Assembly (NCBI GenBank): GCA_947651395.1
Contig: CANSYW010000014.1
Span: 1-49,980 of the forward strand
Length of the DNA stretch: 49,980 bases
Direction: 5' to 3'
Source: an uncultured Pseudoflavonifractor sp.
Lineage (GTDB): Bacteria > Bacillota > Clostridia > Oscillospirales > Oscillospiraceae
The notes below the pieces were generated by a model. The model searched no databases, was not told where the DNA came from, and saw only the letters and a list, made by a program, of their open reading frames with translations. The position numbers and the translations under genes were made by a program. Shown in pieces: positions 40,056 through 48,486 of this stretch (position 1 is its first letter; each line of letters opens with the position of its first letter).

Positions 40056-42104
40056 ATGAAACAGGATTTTCGCTCCTACGCCCTGGTAAAGGCCGCCGCC
40101 CTGCTGCTCACCGTGGCCTGCGCCGTGGGGGCCACTTTCGGGTGCCTTTACTGCGGGTTATACTGGGACAGTTTTTTTGAGGGCGGCGACTACACCTACT
40201 CCTTGGCCTGGAACCAGGCCATGAACGCGCGGTACAGCCACCTGATGGAGATTTTGGACGACTATGACTCCAAGCGGCGGGGCCAGGCCCTGGGCTACCT
40301 GGAGGAGCAGTATTACCAGGAGTGGCTGGACGCCTTCAGCCCTGCCAAGACCAATTTTCGTTATATCATCCGGGACAACGCCACCGGGGAGATCCTCCTC
40401 AGCTCCTCCGGTGAGGACAGCCTGGAGCATGTCCCCTACGAGAATCTTTACCGAAATGTGCGTACCATGACCCCCTCCCGGATCTACTACAACTACCGGG
40501 AGTATGACGAGGAGCGGAACCTCACCATCTTCTTCAGCGACAACAACACCGTCCTGGCGGAGGTCACCGGCAACGAGACATATCTCTATCAGGATGGAGA
40601 GACCTTCCAGTACGCGCTGGAGTACGGCATAGACGAGCGCTACGCCGCCCCAGACGAATTCCGGGAGCTGAAAAACACCCTGGTCAAGGGGGACATCCGG
40701 TTCCTCTACTGGACTGCCGCCCTGATCCTTACCGCTCTCGCCGGCACCGTCCTGCTGCTGTGCTGCGCGGGACGGCGGCGGGGTGCGGAGAGCTTCACCC
40801 TCAACTGGACGGACAAGATCCCCTACGGCCTCTACCTCCTGGCCGTAGGCTGGGGGGCGGTACTGTGCTTCGCCCTGGGTGGCAACCTGGTTGGCGAGGG
40901 ATATCTCTTCCACTACGGCGACCCCTCCTTCTACGCCATGGTGATGCTGAGCGTAGTCTCCCTGACAGGGGGCTTCGCCCTCACCGAGGCTGGACTTATG
41001 TCAACCGCCACCCGGATCAAGACCCACACCCTGCTGCGCAACACCCTCACCTGGCGCTTTTTCAGATGGCTGGGCCGGGGCTTTCGGGCTCTGGGCCGCT
41101 GGTGGGGAACTACCTTCGGGAACTGGAACCTGACCCAGCGGGTCATTGTGGGCTTCCTCCTCTATCTCATCGGCACTCTCCTCACCAGCCTCACCGTGGT
41201 GCTCATCCCCTTCTACCAGGGTGCGGTGCTCTTCGGCCTTTGCAAGTGGAGCGAGCAGTGGCGGAACATTCGCGCCGGTACCCAGGCCATTGTGGGCGGC
41301 AGTCCGGAGACCGTCATCGACACCAGCGGGATGGACCGCTATATCTGCAGGGATCTGAAGGAGCACGCCGGACAGCTCAACGACCTGGGCAGCGCCATCA
41401 ACACCGCCGTGGACGAGCGGCTGCGCTCGGAGCGGATGAAGGCGGAGCTCATCACCAACGTCTCCCACGACCTGAAGACCCCCCTGACCTCCATCATCAA
41501 CTATGTGGATCTGCTGAAGAAGGAGGACATTCAGGAGGAGAAGGCCCGGGAATATATCGAGGTGCTGGATCGGAAGAGCCAGCGGCTGAAAAAGCTCACA
41601 GAGGATCTGGTGGAGGCCAGCAAGGCCTCCACGGGAGCCCTGACGGTAAACAAGGAGCGGCTGGGGGTGGTCCAGCTGGTGACTCAGGCCCTGGGGGAGT
41701 ACAGCGAGAAATTCACCGCCGCCCAGTTGACAGTGATCCCCACCCTCACCGAGGAGGAGGTCTACGTCTGGGCCGACGGCCGTCATTTCTGGCGGATCCT
41801 GGACAATCTCATGGGTAACTGCGTCAAGTACGCCATGCCGGGGACCCGGGTCTATCTCGATTTGAAGCAGTGGGACGGCAACATGATCCTCTCCCTGAAA
41901 AATGTCTCCGCCAGCCAGCTCAACGTCCCCGCCGAGCAGCTCATGGAGCGGTTCGTCCGGGGGGACGAGAGCCGCACCACCGAGGGCAGCGGCCTGGGGC
42001 TCTCCATCGCCCGGAGCCTCACCGAGCTTCAGGGGGGCCTGTTCCGGCTGGAGGTGGACGGCGACCTGTTCAAAGCGGTGGTCAGCTTCCCCGTGATAAA
42101 ATGA
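40056..42104 (+). CDS. Large multi-pass sensor histidine kinase
   Basis: A 682-aa membrane kinase. The first helix (about 11-33) and a ~190-residue extracellular domain with many Asp, Asn and Tyr are followed by a cluster of about five helices between 225 and 400. The kinase domain has phospho-acceptor His in NVSHDLKTPLTSIINYVDLL, N-box LDNLMGNCVKYA and a G-box GSGLGLSIARSL; the G1 box (SLKNVSASQLNV) is atypical, lacking the DxGxG form. The layout resembles Clostridia VanS-like kinases with extended membrane domains. The ATG follows GAAGGTG. Confidence 0.9.
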   Translation: MKQDFRSYALVKAAALLLTVACAVGATFGCLYCGLYWDSFFEGGDYTYSLAWNQAMNARYSHLMEILDDYDSKRRGQALGYLEEQYYQEWLDAFSPAKTNFRYIIRDNATGEILLSSSGEDSLEHVPYENLYRNVRTMTPSRIYYNYREYDEERNLTIFFSDNNTVLAEVTGNETYLYQDGETFQYALEYGIDERYAAPDEFRELKNTLVKGDIRFLYWTAALILTALAGTVLLLCCAGRRRGAESFTLNWTDKIPYGLYLLAVGWGAVLCFALGGNLVGEGYLFHYGDPSFYAMVMLSVVSLTGGFALTEAGLMSTATRIKTHTLLRNTLTWRFFRWLGRGFRALGRWWGTTFGNWNLTQRVIVGFLLYLIGTLLTSLTVVLIPFYQGAVLFGLCKWSEQWRNIRAGTQAIVGGSPETVIDTSGMDRYICRDLKEHAGQLNDLGSAINTAVDERLRSERMKAELITNVSHDLKTPLTSIINYVDLLKKEDIQEEKAREYIEVLDRKSQRLKKLTEDLVEASKASTGALTVNKERLGVVQLVTQALGEYSEKFTAAQLTVIPTLTEEEVYVWADGRHFWRILDNLMGNCVKYAMPGTRVYLDLKQWDGNMILSLKNVSASQLNVPAEQLMERFVRGDESRTTEGSGLGLSIARSLTELQGGLFRLEVDGDLFKAVVSFPVIK

Positions 42105-42179
42105 AGGGACATTTAGTTAACATAATTCTATTCTCTGTCCGTGGATCCTTTGGACAATTTCTTCTAAATTCCAAAAAAC

Positions 42180-42214
42180 AAAGGAGTCTTCCCTGTGTGG
42201 GAAGGCTCCTTTTA
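42180..42214. terminator. Bidirectional terminator
   Basis: AAAGGAG-T-CTTCCC pairs with GGGAAG-G-CTCCTTT around TGTGT; A-rich and T-rich flanks serve the kinase gene and degV. Confidence 0.88.
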
Positions 42215-42229
42215 GTTTCCATAATTCTG

Positions 42230-43099
42230 CTAATCCAACAGCTGGATGCAGGCGCCCAGCACGCCGCTGCCGATATATACGCTCAGGGTGGCGTCGATGT
42301 GGGAGTCCCAGATGTGGCGGCAGCCGGGGATGGCGGCCATCAGATCCTTCTTCAGCTGCTTCATCTCCTCCTCGGCCCCGCCGTTGGCCACCAGAAGATT
42401 GAAGTCCCGATGATCGCCCACATGCTCCTTGACCAACTCGATGAGCTTTCCCTGCACCTGCTTGCGGCCCCGCACCTTGGCCACGTTCACCAGCTGGCCG
42501 TCGGGGGCGAAGGTAATGATGGGCTTGATGCTGAGTAAGGTGCCCGCCAGGGCGGTGATCTTGCCGATGCGCCCCCCCTTCTGCAGGTATTCCAGGGTAT
42601 CCACCGAGAAGAAGGGGAAGTTGTTTTTCAGCAGATGGGGCGCGCGCTGCTCCACCAGCTCCTCCCAGCTCATCCCCTCCTGGATGTCCTCCCAGAGCTG
42701 TAGGACGATCCCCCCCAACGGAATGGCTCCGCTGCAGGTGTCAAAAACCACCGTGGTCAAGTCCTTGTGCTCCTCGCACTGAAGGCGGATCATGTTGTGG
42801 GTGCCGGACAGGCCGGAGGACAGGGGCAGGGCGATGACCCGCTCGTAGCCGTCGGCCTTGATGCGGTCCAGAGTCTCCGCCACCCGGATCATATCGGGCA
42901 GGGAGGTCTTGGGCAGCTCGCCCTTTTCCAGCCGCTTATAGACGTCCTTGGCGAAGATATCCTCGCCGTCGTTATAGTCCTTGTCCTGACAGGAGATACG
43001 CAGGGGCACCACATAGACCGGCACCTTCTTGCGATGCCGGGGCTCCAGCTCCGCGCAGGAATCCACCAAAAAAGCGATCTTTTCAGGATTTTGACTCAA
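42230..43099 (-). CDS. DegV family fatty-acid-binding protein
   Basis: A 289-aa protein of the DegV/FakB type, which holds a fatty acid for phosphorylation by FakA. It starts with IAFLVDSCAELEP, has LPKTSLPDMIRVAE and the ligand-binding SSGLSGTHN segment, and the YLQKGGRIGK motif. Start is TTG at 43099, seven bases after GGGGGA; no earlier in-frame start exists. It is transcribed from a perfect-consensus promoter that lies inside the tetR leader, and is divergent from that regulator, which suggests lipid-responsive control. Confidence 0.92.
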   Translation of the reverse strand: MSQNPEKIAFLVDSCAELEPRHRKKVPVYVVPLRISCQDKDYNDGEDIFAKDVYKRLEKGELPKTSLPDMIRVAETLDRIKADGYERVIALPLSSGLSGTHNMIRLQCEEHKDLTTVVFDTCSGAIPLGGIVLQLWEDIQEGMSWEELVEQRAPHLLKNNFPFFSVDTLEYLQKGGRIGKITALAGTLLSIKPIITFAPDGQLVNVAKVRGRKQVQGKLIELVKEHVGDHRDFNLLVANGGAEEEMKQLKKDLMAAIPGCRHIWDSHIDATLSVYIGSGVLGACIQLLD

Positions 43100-43116
43100 G
43101 AAAATTCCCCCATCGG

Positions 43117-43145
43117 TTGACAGGCCGTCCCATCCCCCGTATAAT
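43117..43145 (+). promoter_or_regulatory. Perfect-consensus promoter of tetR
   Basis: TTGACA (43117-43122), 17 bp, TATAAT (43140-43145). Transcription would run right across the palindromic region towards the regulator gene at 43219. Confidence 0.85.
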
Positions 43146-43158
43146 ACACAACGTAAGG

Positions 43159-43169
43159 TAACATTGTTA
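43159..43169. promoter_or_regulatory. Candidate TetR operator
   Basis: TAACA-T-TGTTA is a perfect short palindrome between the two opposed -10 boxes; it is enclosed by the larger CGTATAATAC...GTATTATACG inverted repeat (43138-43184). A dimer bound here would block both promoters. Confidence 0.5.
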
Positions 43170-43176
43170 TGTGAGT

Positions 43177-43205
43177 ATTATACGAGCCTTTCTTCCGTCT
43201 GTCAA
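43177..43205 (-). promoter_or_regulatory. Perfect-consensus promoter of degV
   Basis: Minus-strand TTGACA (43200-43205), 17 bp, TATAAT (43177-43182). The -35 adjoins the ribosome site of tetR. Confidence 0.85.
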
Positions 43206-43218
43206 GGAGGGACTTTCC

Positions 43219-43809
43219 ATGGATTATCAAGCCCGTCGCCAGGTTCAGGCCCAGCACACCCGCCGGGCCATTCTGGAGGCCGCCGTCACCCTTTCCCGGC
43301 AGCGGGGCTTCGCCAAGGTCACCATCCGGGACATCTGCCAGACCGCGGGCGTCACCACCGGGGCCTTTTACCATCACTTTGCCTCCAAGGAGGATCTTTT
43401 GAACCAGGGCTTCAACTCTCTGGACGCCTACCTGGAGGAGGCCCTGAACGGTATGGCGGACCGCTCGCCCATGGAGCGGCTGGAGGCCCTTCTGCGGCTC
43501 TACGCCCAATACATGGAGGAGCTGGGCTGGGAGACTACGGCCCTTTACTACGGCCGCCGGCTGGCCGATCCCGAGGCCGCCTCCATGTCCCCCAATCGCT
43601 ACACCCTGCGTGCCATGGGCGAGTGTCTGGACTCTCTGGCCAAGGCCGGGATCCTCTCCCCCTCCTTCTCCCCCCAATGGACCGCGGACTTTTTCTTCCG
43701 CCACTTCCGGGGCACCGTCATCGACTGGATCCTCCACCGGGGCGGCTATCCCCTCTGGCCCAAGCTGCGGCAAGACTACGAGCTCTTCCAGGGGGCCTTC
43801 CGGAGCTGA
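43219..43809 (+). CDS. TetR/AcrR family regulator
   Basis: A 196-aa repressor. The N-terminal helix-turn-helix is RAILEAAVTLSRQRGFAKVTIRDICQTAGVTTGAFYHHFASKEDLL (about 17-62). The rest is an all-helical ligand and dimerisation domain of no recognised subclass. The ATG at 43219 has AAGGAGGG upstream; an in-frame GTG at 43171 is excluded because it lies inside the degV promoter. It faces degV across a shared control region and probably represses both genes. Confidence 0.9.
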   Translation: MDYQARRQVQAQHTRRAILEAAVTLSRQRGFAKVTIRDICQTAGVTTGAFYHHFASKEDLLNQGFNSLDAYLEEALNGMADRSPMERLEALLRLYAQYMEELGWETTALYYGRRLADPEAASMSPNRYTLRAMGECLDSLAKAGILSPSFSPQWTADFFFRHFRGTVIDWILHRGGYPLWPKLRQDYELFQGAFRS

Positions 43810-43834
43810 GTTCAGCCACTCTCTTTCATATCCG

Positions 43835-43875
43835 CCCCCGCCAACGAATAGGTTGTTGGACGGGGGTGATTTTTT
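43835..43875 (+). terminator. Terminator-like hairpin covering the ylbJ ribosome site
   Basis: CCCCCG-CCAAC (43835-43845) pairs with GTTGG-A-CGGGGG (43855-43866), then TGA and six T. The 3' arm contains the GGGGGTGA used by ylbJ, whose ATG is the next codon after the T-run. It can serve as the tetR terminator and, in readthrough RNA, would hide the ribosome site. Confidence 0.7.
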
Positions 43876-45069
43876 ATGCGCCATATTCTGGGCAGGCAGA
43901 CCCTTCGGGAGGGTCTGCTCGGGGTGGGACTGCTGTGCTGCGCCCTGGCCCTGATCTGCTGGCCCAAGGAGGTCAGCGCCGCCGTCCAGGACGGGCTGGG
44001 GCTGTGCTACAACGTGATCATCCCCTCCCTCTTCCCCTTCTTTATCCTCACCTCCCTGGTGGTCTCTCTGGGACTGGCGGGTTATCTGGGCCGGCTGCTG
44101 GAGCCCGTCATGCGTCCCCTGTTCCATGTGGGTGGGCCCTGCGCCGCCGCCCTGGCTCTGGGCTTTGTGGGGGGCTATCCCGTGGGGGCGCGGGCCGCCC
44201 TCACCCTCTATGAAAACGGGGAGTGCACCAAGACCGAGTGCGAGCGGCTGCTCGCCTTCTGCAACAACTCCGGCCCTGCCTTCATCCTGGGGGTGGTGGG
44301 AGCCGGCATCTTTGCCGACAGCCGGGTGGGCGTCCTTTTGTGCCTCATCCACGCCGCCGCCTCCGTGTGCGTGGGGATCCTGTTTCGCTTCTACCGTTGG
44401 CGGGACCGGGACAACCGTGATCAGCGACCCTCCCCACCCATTGCCGCCCGCCGGTTTTCCGCCGCCTTCACCGACGCGGTAAAGGGCTCGGTGGGCTCCA
44501 CCCTCAACATCTGCGCCTTTGTGGTCTGCTTTACCGTGATCATTCGCCTGTGCTTTCTCTCCGGGCTCCTCCCCGCCCTGGCTACCCTGTTGGGGCAGGT
44601 CTTTTCCCCTCTGGGCTTTCATGAGCAGTGGGCCCGGCAGCTCCTCACCGGCGCGCTGGAGCTCTCCTCCGGAGTGGCCGCCCTCACCGGCGGAGGCTCC
44701 CTGGAGGGCAGGGTGTCCATGGCCGCCTTCCTGCTGGGGTGGGCGGGGATCTCCGTCCACTGTCAGGTCCTCTCCTTCCTGGCCGACAGCGGCCTTGACC
44801 TGCGCACCTATCTGGGGGGAAAACTCCTTCACGGGATCTTCTCCGCCGGCCTCACCGCCCTGCTGTTGAGGCTGTTTCCCCTGGAGGAGAGCGTTTCCAG
44901 CTATCTGGTACAGCAGGTGGAGGGCATTGCCGGGACTGATTTTTATACCGCGCTGTCCATCTCCACCGCGGCGGCCTGGGGGGTCTTCCTTCTGTTTTTC
45001 CTCCTGGCCGCCCTGGGCATCCAAAAGGGGAGAAAAACCTGTGGAAATCGGCGGAAAAGTGTGATATGA
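43876..45069 (+). CDS. ylbJ: Sporulation integral membrane protein YlbJ
   Basis: A 397-aa polytopic protein of the nucleoside-recognition/gate family, required for spore cortex formation in B. subtilis and under sigma-E there. Features are IIPSLFPFFILTSLVVSLGLAGYLGR, the GFVGGYPVGARAA loop, the CNNSGPAFILGVVGAGIF segment, and a second gate copy LTGALELSSGVAAL. About eight or nine helices are visible. The ATG lies directly behind a hairpin and T-run, and the ribosome site GGGGGTGA is inside the stem. The next small gene begins 32 bases past its stop. Confidence 0.9.
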   Translation: MRHILGRQTLREGLLGVGLLCCALALICWPKEVSAAVQDGLGLCYNVIIPSLFPFFILTSLVVSLGLAGYLGRLLEPVMRPLFHVGGPCAAALALGFVGGYPVGARAALTLYENGECTKTECERLLAFCNNSGPAFILGVVGAGIFADSRVGVLLCLIHAAASVCVGILFRFYRWRDRDNRDQRPSPPIAARRFSAAFTDAVKGSVGSTLNICAFVVCFTVIIRLCFLSGLLPALATLLGQVFSPLGFHEQWARQLLTGALELSSGVAALTGGGSLEGRVSMAAFLLGWAGISVHCQVLSFLADSGLDLRTYLGGKLLHGIFSAGLTALLLRLFPLEESVSSYLVQQVEGIAGTDFYTALSISTAAAWGVFLLFFLLAALGIQKGRKTCGNRRKSVI

Positions 45070-45101
45070 TAGAGGCAGTAAATTTCCGGGAGGGATCCCT
45101 C

Positions 45102-45314
45102 ATGCTGTTCCAAAAAAAGATCGAACCCCGCTGCGCCTACTGCGCCAAGGGCGCCACCCTGGAGGAGGGACGTATTCTCTGCGCCAAAAAGGGCGTGGTT
45201 CCTCCCGGCGGCCGCTGCGCCGCCTTTCAATACGATCCCTTCCGCCGGGTCCCCCCCAAACCCGCCAGCCTGGACACCAGCAAACTCAGGGACGAGGATT
45301 TTCGTCTGGACTGA
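45102..45314 (+). CDS. Small four-Cys protein, unknown
   Basis: A 70-aa protein with cysteines in CAYCAKGATLEEGRILCAKKGVVPPGGRCAAF. The CxxC plus two spaced Cys suggest a single zinc site. The C-terminal third is Pro/Lys/Asp-rich and lacks structure-forming segments. The ATG at 45102 is preceded by GGGAGGG; an earlier in-frame ATG at 45066 overlaps ylbJ but has no comparable site. Function unknown; similar small proteins occur beside ylbJ in relatives as far as I can judge, but I cannot confirm it. Confidence 0.75.
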   Translation: MLFQKKIEPRCAYCAKGATLEEGRILCAKKGVVPPGGRCAAFQYDPFRRVPPKPASLDTSKLRDEDFRLD

Positions 45315-45344
45315 GCCGCCGGGCCCCATTCTTTTTCATCAGAT

Positions 45345-45379
45345 AAAAAAAGTCCTGACCTTACGGTCAGGACTTTTTT
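45345..45379. terminator. Bidirectional terminator
   Basis: AAAAAAGTCCTGACC and its complement around TTAC, with A- and T-runs at both sides, between convergent genes. Confidence 0.92.
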
Positions 45380-45408
45380 GTCGTTCTTGTATCCTCCCGC
45401 CGGGAGGC

Positions 45409-46896
45409 TTATTTCTTCTTTGCCTTGGCGGGGGCCTTTTTCTCCTTGGCGCTCTCCTCCGTTTGGGAGCCGGCCAGTGCCTGCGCGATGGTGCGCTCCC
45501 CCGCCGCCTGGGCGTGCTTTTGCACGTCGGCCTGGTTCCTGGGGGAGCGAATGAGGATGCCGGGGCCCTGAACACAGCCGCCCTCACAGGCCATACCCTC
45601 AATAAAGTTCACCCCGCCGATCCCCTTGGCGAACTTCAAAAGCTCCGCCTTACAGGCGCTCAACCCACTGCAGGAGACTGCGTTGAGCTTAAACTGCTCC
45701 TCGGTGACCCCGTGCTCCTTCATGGCCTGCGCCACCGCCCCGGCCACGCCGCCGGAGTGGGCAAAGCTACGGCCGTAGCCGCTGGCCTCGTCCAGCGGCG
45801 TCTCCTCCAGAATGGTGGGGTCGATGCCCTTGGACTGGAACAGGGGATAAAGCTCCTCAAAGGTGAGGGAGCAGTCGATGGTCCCCATGGTCTTACCCAT
45901 CTGGAACTCCTTCTTCTTGGCCACACAGGGGCCGATAAAGACCACCCGGGCCCGGGGATCCCGCTGCTTGATGCGCTTGCCGATCATCACCATGGGGGAG
46001 GGAGTATGAGAGATAAGCTCCGCCAGCTCGGGGAAGTTCTTCTCAACATAGTCCACAAAGGCAGGGCAGCAGGAGGACAGCAGTCTGCCCTTCTCCACCA
46101 GCTCCACGCTCTCGGCCTCGGCGGTCATGTCGGCGCCCAGAGCCACCTCGGCCACGTCATGGAATCCCACCATCTTCAGCGCCGTGACCAGCTGGCCCAG
46201 GGTGGCGGGGGCAAACTGACCGGCGATGGAGGGGGCCAGCACGGCGTAGACCCGGAAGTCCCAACGGGCCGCGCCCCGGAGCATCTGCACCACATCCACG
46301 ATATAGGATTTATCCATAATGGCCCCGAAGGGACACTGATAGGTACAGGAGCCGCAGGAGACGCACTTGTTGACGTCGATGGCCGCCTTCTTATCCTCTC
46401 CCATGGAGATGGCCCCGGGGATACAACCCTTTTCACAGGGGCGCTGACGCTTCTCGATGGCTCCGTAGGGACAGGCGGAGACACACCTGCCGCAGGTGAT
46501 GCACTTGTTGTGGTCGATGACCGCCTTGCGGTGATGTCCGTGGGTCTCAATGCGAATGGCGTCCTTGGGACAGGCGTGGAGGCACCGGGTGGCGATACAG
46601 CCCCGGCAGGCGGGGCCCACCTCGATCTGGGTCACGGGGCACTCATCGCAGGCCACCTCCATGACCTCTACCATGGCCGGATTCGCGGTGTCGCCTCCCA
46701 TGGCCATCTTCAGCCGGTTGGACACCACCGCCCGCTCCTTATAAATACAGCAACGCATCCGGGCCTCAGGGCCGGGGATGATCCGCTCCGGCACATCCAG
46801 GATCCCCGTGGCCAGCCGATCCTCCCAGGCCAGCTCGGCCACCGCCGTCAGCACCTGATCCTTCAGTTCCTGTACCGAAGTCTCAAATTCCCGCAT
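45409..46896 (-). CDS. [FeFe]-hydrogenase-like iron-sulfur protein (group B type)
   Basis: A 495-aa protein with 4Fe-4S motifs (CRGCIATRCLHACP, CITCGRCVSACP, CVSCGSCTYQCP, residues about 97-195) joined to an H-cluster domain. The three H-cluster signatures are SSCCPAF (about 274), GPCVAKKKEF (about 322) and EGMACEGGC (about 433). They keep the ligand cysteines but deviate from the group A form TSCCPxW and MPCxxKxxE, as in monomeric group B enzymes. The C-terminal 25 residues are Lys/Ala-rich and low-complexity. Role: hydrogen turnover or electron sensing with ferredoxin, unproven. The ATG at 46896 follows GAGGAG. Confidence 0.88.
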   Translation of the reverse strand: MREFETSVQELKDQVLTAVAELAWEDRLATGILDVPERIIPGPEARMRCCIYKERAVVSNRLKMAMGGDTANPAMVEVMEVACDECPVTQIEVGPACRGCIATRCLHACPKDAIRIETHGHHRKAVIDHNKCITCGRCVSACPYGAIEKRQRPCEKGCIPGAISMGEDKKAAIDVNKCVSCGSCTYQCPFGAIMDKSYIVDVVQMLRGAARWDFRVYAVLAPSIAGQFAPATLGQLVTALKMVGFHDVAEVALGADMTAEAESVELVEKGRLLSSCCPAFVDYVEKNFPELAELISHTPSPMVMIGKRIKQRDPRARVVFIGPCVAKKKEFQMGKTMGTIDCSLTFEELYPLFQSKGIDPTILEETPLDEASGYGRSFAHSGGVAGAVAQAMKEHGVTEEQFKLNAVSCSGLSACKAELLKFAKGIGGVNFIEGMACEGGCVQGPGILIRSPRNQADVQKHAQAAGERTIAQALAGSQTEESAKEKKAPAKAKKK

Positions 46897-46943
46897 GTCA
46901 TTCTCTCCTCTTTTCAAGAAAGTTCATTTTCCTAAATCAATTT

Positions 46944-46973
46944 ATTCTACCCTCTCTTCCCGCCCTGTGTCAA
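46944..46973 (-). promoter_or_regulatory. Promoter of the hydrogenase-like gene
   Basis: Minus-strand TTGACA (46968-46973), 18 bp, TAGAAT (46944-46949), 48 bp before the ATG. Confidence 0.65.
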
Positions 46974-47107
46974 CGACAATATCTTCTCGTTTTGGCCGCC
47001 CACGGAGCCCCCCCTTTGTGGAAGTCGTACAAGACCCACACCCTTCACCCCCACCCTCCCTCCGGCATAGTTTGAAGTGAGCCAAACTACGGAACGGAGG
47101 GTCTTTT

Positions 47108-48184
47108 ATGGAACCAAAAGTCACTTTTTTCCTGGGGGCTAACACACCCTCGGGATTTTATTCCCTATACGACCAGCTGCTGGAACCGGAAAACGCCCGG
47201 CGGGTCTTTCTCCTCAAAGGCGGCCCAGGCTGCGGCAAATCCTCCCTCATGGGGCGGGTGGCCGACGCCATGGTCCAGGCCGGACAGAAAACGGAATACA
47301 TACGCTGCTCCGGAGACCCCGACTCTCTGGATGCGGTGATCTTCCCCGACCTGGGCGCCGCCATCGTGGACGCCACCGCCCCCCATGTGATAGAGCCCCG
47401 TCTGCCCGGGGTGGTTGAGAGTTATGTAAACTTAGGCCGGTTTTATGACCACCCGGCGCTGGCCGCGCTGCGGCCGGAGATCCAGGGGGCCACCGCAGGC
47501 TACAAAGAGCACTACAAGCGGGCTTACCGCTGCCTCACCGCCGCGGTACAGCTTTTTGAGGACAACCGTGCCCTGCTGATGACCCCCGCGCTGGAGGCCA
47601 AGGCCCTGAAACGGGCCCGGGGCATTCTCGGCCGGGAGGTGAAAAAGACCGGCCGGGCCCCGGGAAAGGCGATACAGCGCTTTTTGGGTGCGGTGTCCTG
47701 CCAGGGGGTCTCCTGCCGCTTTGACACTGCGGACGCCCTGTGCCACAGAGTCTATGAGCTCAGCGACAGCTATGGGCTGGCCGCCGGGATGCTCACCGCC
47801 CTGGCCGCCGGCGCCATGTCGGCGGGCTATGATGTGATCCTGTGCCCCTCCCCTCTCTTCCCCGACCGGGCCGAGCATCTGCTCATCCCCGAGCTGGGTC
47901 TGGCCTTCCTCACCAGCGCGCCGGGACTGGAATACCCCGGACGCCCCTATCGCCGGATCCGGCTGGACGCCATGGCCGACCCCGAGGTACTCAAAAAGTA
48001 CAAGGCCAGGCTGAAGTTCTCCCGGAAGGTACACGCCGCGCTTCTGGATGAGGCGGTGGAGGCCCTGGCCCAGGCCAAGGCCGTCCACGACCGGCTGGAG
48101 GCCCTCTACAATCCCCATGTGGACTTTGAGGGGGTCTATCGGCAGGCCCAGAGCATTGCCGACGAGCTTCTCTCCACGCGCTGA
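47108..48184 (+). CDS. P-loop ATPase of the PRK06851 type
   Basis: A 358-aa protein beginning with a strand and a loop FFLGANTPSGFYSLYDQ, then Walker A LKGGPGCGKSSLMGRVADA near residue 37. A second half (from about 210) repeats a similar alpha/beta plan without an obvious P-loop, and ends in coiled helices. It resembles the PRK06851 family of Clostridia and Bacillus, whose function is unknown. GGAGGG precedes the ATG. It is monocistronic, followed by a terminator at 48313. Confidence 0.78.
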   Translation: MEPKVTFFLGANTPSGFYSLYDQLLEPENARRVFLLKGGPGCGKSSLMGRVADAMVQAGQKTEYIRCSGDPDSLDAVIFPDLGAAIVDATAPHVIEPRLPGVVESYVNLGRFYDHPALAALRPEIQGATAGYKEHYKRAYRCLTAAVQLFEDNRALLMTPALEAKALKRARGILGREVKKTGRAPGKAIQRFLGAVSCQGVSCRFDTADALCHRVYELSDSYGLAAGMLTALAAGAMSAGYDVILCPSPLFPDRAEHLLIPELGLAFLTSAPGLEYPGRPYRRIRLDAMADPEVLKKYKARLKFSRKVHAALLDEAVEALAQAKAVHDRLEALYNPHVDFEGVYRQAQSIADELLSTR

Positions 48185-48312
48185 ACGATTACCGGGCGCC
48201 CTTGCCCCCGCGGGGATAGGGGCGCCCGATCCTGACACGGTCTCCGCCCTCCTTTTCCGGACAGCGGATACCATCCCCGTCGGAAAGCGGCCTCATCTGA
48301 ATAAAAAACGGG

Positions 48313-48353
48313 AAAAGAGAGACCTTACCATTTGGCAGGGTCTCTCTTTTGTC
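48313..48353 (+). terminator. Terminator after the ATPase gene
   Basis: AAAAGAGAGACC (48313-48324) pairs with its complement (48339-48350) across a 14-base loop. A GC-rich hairpin precedes it at about 48195-48228. Confidence 0.75.
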
Positions 48354-48369
48354 GGAAAAATTTTATTTC

Positions 48370-48398
48370 TTAACAAATATTCAGGTTGGATTTATGCT
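48370..48398 (+). promoter_or_regulatory. Promoter of the FMN lipoprotein gene
   Basis: TTAACA (48370-48375), 17 bp, TATGCT (48393-48398). A start near 48405 would give a leader of about 113 nt. Confidence 0.5.
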
Positions 48399-48437
48399 GG
48401 TGTAAGGTTACTTTGTTATTTTATAAACAAGCACCGT

Positions 48438-48486
48438 CGTCTCCCAGGCCAAAGGGCCAGGCGGGACGCGGAAGGGTTCATACCCT
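48438..48486 (+). other. Structured leader of the FMN lipoprotein gene
   Basis: CGTCTCCC (48438-48445) pairs with GCGGGACG (48461-48468), one G-U and one mismatch, enclosing GGCC-AAAG-GGCC. A second hairpin AGGGT/ACCCT (48473-48486) follows. The two stems sit 31 bases before the ATG. I do not recognise a known riboswitch; in particular FMN riboswitch motifs are absent. Confidence 0.45.

Noticed and set aside
43171-43218. An upstream GTG as the start of the TetR gene
   Set aside because: It lies within the degV promoter and has no ribosome site; the ATG at 43219 follows AAGGAGGG.
48473-48486. A tRNA-like T-arm (GGGTTCATACCC)
   Set aside because: No acceptor, D or anticodon stems can be drawn around it; treated as a leader hairpin.
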